DNA from: Isochrysis galbana
Taxonomy: Eukaryota > Haptophyta > Isochrysidales > Isochrysidaceae
Reading direction: 5' to 3'
Assembly (NCBI GenBank): GCA_018136815.1
Contig: CM030938.1
Location: 5,356,749-5,420,748 of the forward strand
DNA: 64,000 bases
Of this stretch, positions 63,199 through 64,000 are shown piece after piece. The notes beneath the pieces are model-generated. The model did no database searches, was not told where the DNA came from, and was given only the letters and a program-made list of their open reading frames with translations. Both the position numbers and the translations under genes were made by a program. Each line of letters begins with the position of its first letter. Within the stretch, counting starts at the first letter, position 1.

Positions 63199-64000
63199 AT
63201 GGTGCGCCCCTGCCCCTTCCTCCTCCTTGCCACCCCCCCCTTGCCTTCCCGCCTCTGGCTCTCAATTGTGGCGCGGATCAGTCAGAGCAGCACGCCACCC
63301 GCCGCCTCACCTGCGCCCGCCTTCTTCCACATCAGCCTCGCTCTCTCTGGTGCTGCTCTCAACGCTCTGGCGCTCACCCGCCCCTTGCTCTCCCCCCCCA
63401 ATTCTTCCTGTTTCCTTTCGCAGCGTGAGGTCATCACTATCCACCTCGGCCAAGGCGGCGTCCAGACCGGCAACGCCTGCTGGGAGCTCTTCTGCCTCGA
63501 GCACGGCATCCAGCCCGATGGCCAGATGCCGTCGGACAAGACGATTGGCGGTGGCGATGATGCGTTCAACACCTTCTTCTCCGAGACTGGCTCGGGCAAG
63601 CACGTGCCTCGCACCGTCTTCGTCGACCTGGAGCCGACTGTGATCGACGAGGTTCGCACTGGCACCTACCGCCAGCTCTACCACCCCGAGCAGCTCATCT
63701 CTGGCAAGGAGGACGCGGCCAACAACTACGCCCGCGGCCACTACACCGTTGGCAAGGAGATTGTTGACCTGGTGCTCGACCGCATCCGCAAGCTGGCGGA
63801 CAACTGCACTGGCCTGCAGGGTTTCTTCGCGTTCAACGCCATTGGCGGTGGCACTGGCTCCGGTCTCGGCGCACTCCTCCTCGAGCGCCTCTCGGTTGAC
63901 TACGGGCGCAAGTCGAAGTTGTCGTTCACCATTTACCCGGCTCCGCAGGTTTCGACCGCGGTTGTCGAGCCGTACAACTGCGTGCTTTCGACGCACACGC
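63199..64000 (+). CDS. TUBA: alpha-tubulin, second copy (runs off the window)
   Basis: Exon 1 contributes only ATG (63199-63201), followed by a GT-AG intron with donor gtgcgc and acceptor tttcgcag (63202-63423). Exon 2 starts [20 protein letters not shown] and runs to the window end (about 192 codons). Contains the [14 protein letters not shown] loop with the Lys40 equivalent and the GGGTGSG nucleotide loop. The exon is nearly identical to 44790 onward; one visible replacement (KLSF for KVSF) and a few silent changes. Its 5' flank is different from that of the first copy. Confidence 0.96.
   Translation, partial: MVRPCPFLLLATPPLPSRLWLSIVARISQSSTPPAASPAPAFFHISLALSGAALNALALTRPLLSPPNSSCFLSQREVITIHLGQGGVQTGNACWELFCLEHGIQPDGQMPSDKTIGGGDDAFNTFFSETGSGKHVPRTVFVDLEPTVIDEVRTGTYRQLYHPEQLISGKEDAANNYARGHYTVGKEIVDLVLDRIRKLADNCTGLQGFFAFNAIGGGTGSGLGALLLERLSVDYGRKSKLSFTIYPAPQVSTAVVEPYNCVLSTHT

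Overview
This is nuclear DNA from a GC-rich eukaryote, probably a photosynthetic protist. It has spliced genes with short introns, eukaryotic marker genes (alpha-tubulin, Pelota, cytosolic phosphoglycerate kinase, HMG-box and histone-fold chromatin proteins) and many eukaryotic transposons (copia and gypsy retroelements, piggyBac, a pogo/Jerky-like element, MITEs). A DUF3598-type protein with a hydrophobic leader hints at a plastid-bearing alga. A haptophyte or similar alga would fit, but nothing here fixes the lineage. Two runs of exactly 100 N (19590-19689 and 44690-44789) are scaffold gaps.

Layout. 0.3-3.5 kb: ankyrin-repeat/SAM gene (+), 5' end unresolved. 4.1-5.7 kb: a cysteine-rich reading frame and a complete methyltransferase (-). 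6-12.3 kb: dispersed repeats, an unrecognised two-exon gene (-), a hairpin-ended MITE. 12.6-14.1 kb: methylthioribose-kinase-like gene (-). 15.3-16.3 kb: orphan gene (-). 17-24 kb: nested retroelement remains (gypsy chromodomain end, LTR and leader regions, gag starts, copia LTR). 25.2-27.9 kb: complete ten-exon phosphoglycerate kinase (+). 28-31.5 kb: repeat field. 32.3-33.8 kb: Tudor-knot plus DUF3598 gene (-). 34.3-36.4 kb: broken pogo-like transposase with a copia fragment. 37.4-39.1 kb: Pelota (-). 40-44.2 kb: piggyBac element cut by a copia pol, then a copia LTR and gag start. 44.8-46.1 kb: alpha-tubulin (+). 46-50.4 kb: a 1-kb terminal-inverted-repeat element and gypsy leaders. 50.8-52.3 kb: RidA-family gene (-), divergent from a DEAD-box helicase (+) at 52.7-55.3 kb. 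58.2-60.4 kb: HMG-box/histone-fold gene (-). 63.2 kb to the end: second alpha-tubulin (+).

The host genes are unrelated housekeeping functions (glycolysis, methionine salvage, ribosome rescue, organellar RNA helicase, reactive-imine detoxification, cytoskeleton, chromatin) separated by transposon-derived DNA; there is no operon or gene cluster. Exon boundaries were worked out by hand from reading frame, GT-AG signals and family alignment from memory. Many donors are GTGCG rather than GTAAG. The least ordinary host genes are the HMG-box/histone-fold protein and the Tudor-knot/DUF3598 protein. The least ordinary mobile DNA is a hairpin-ended MITE family with a 1-kb relative, and a series of retroelement 5' ends that stop soon after the gag start.
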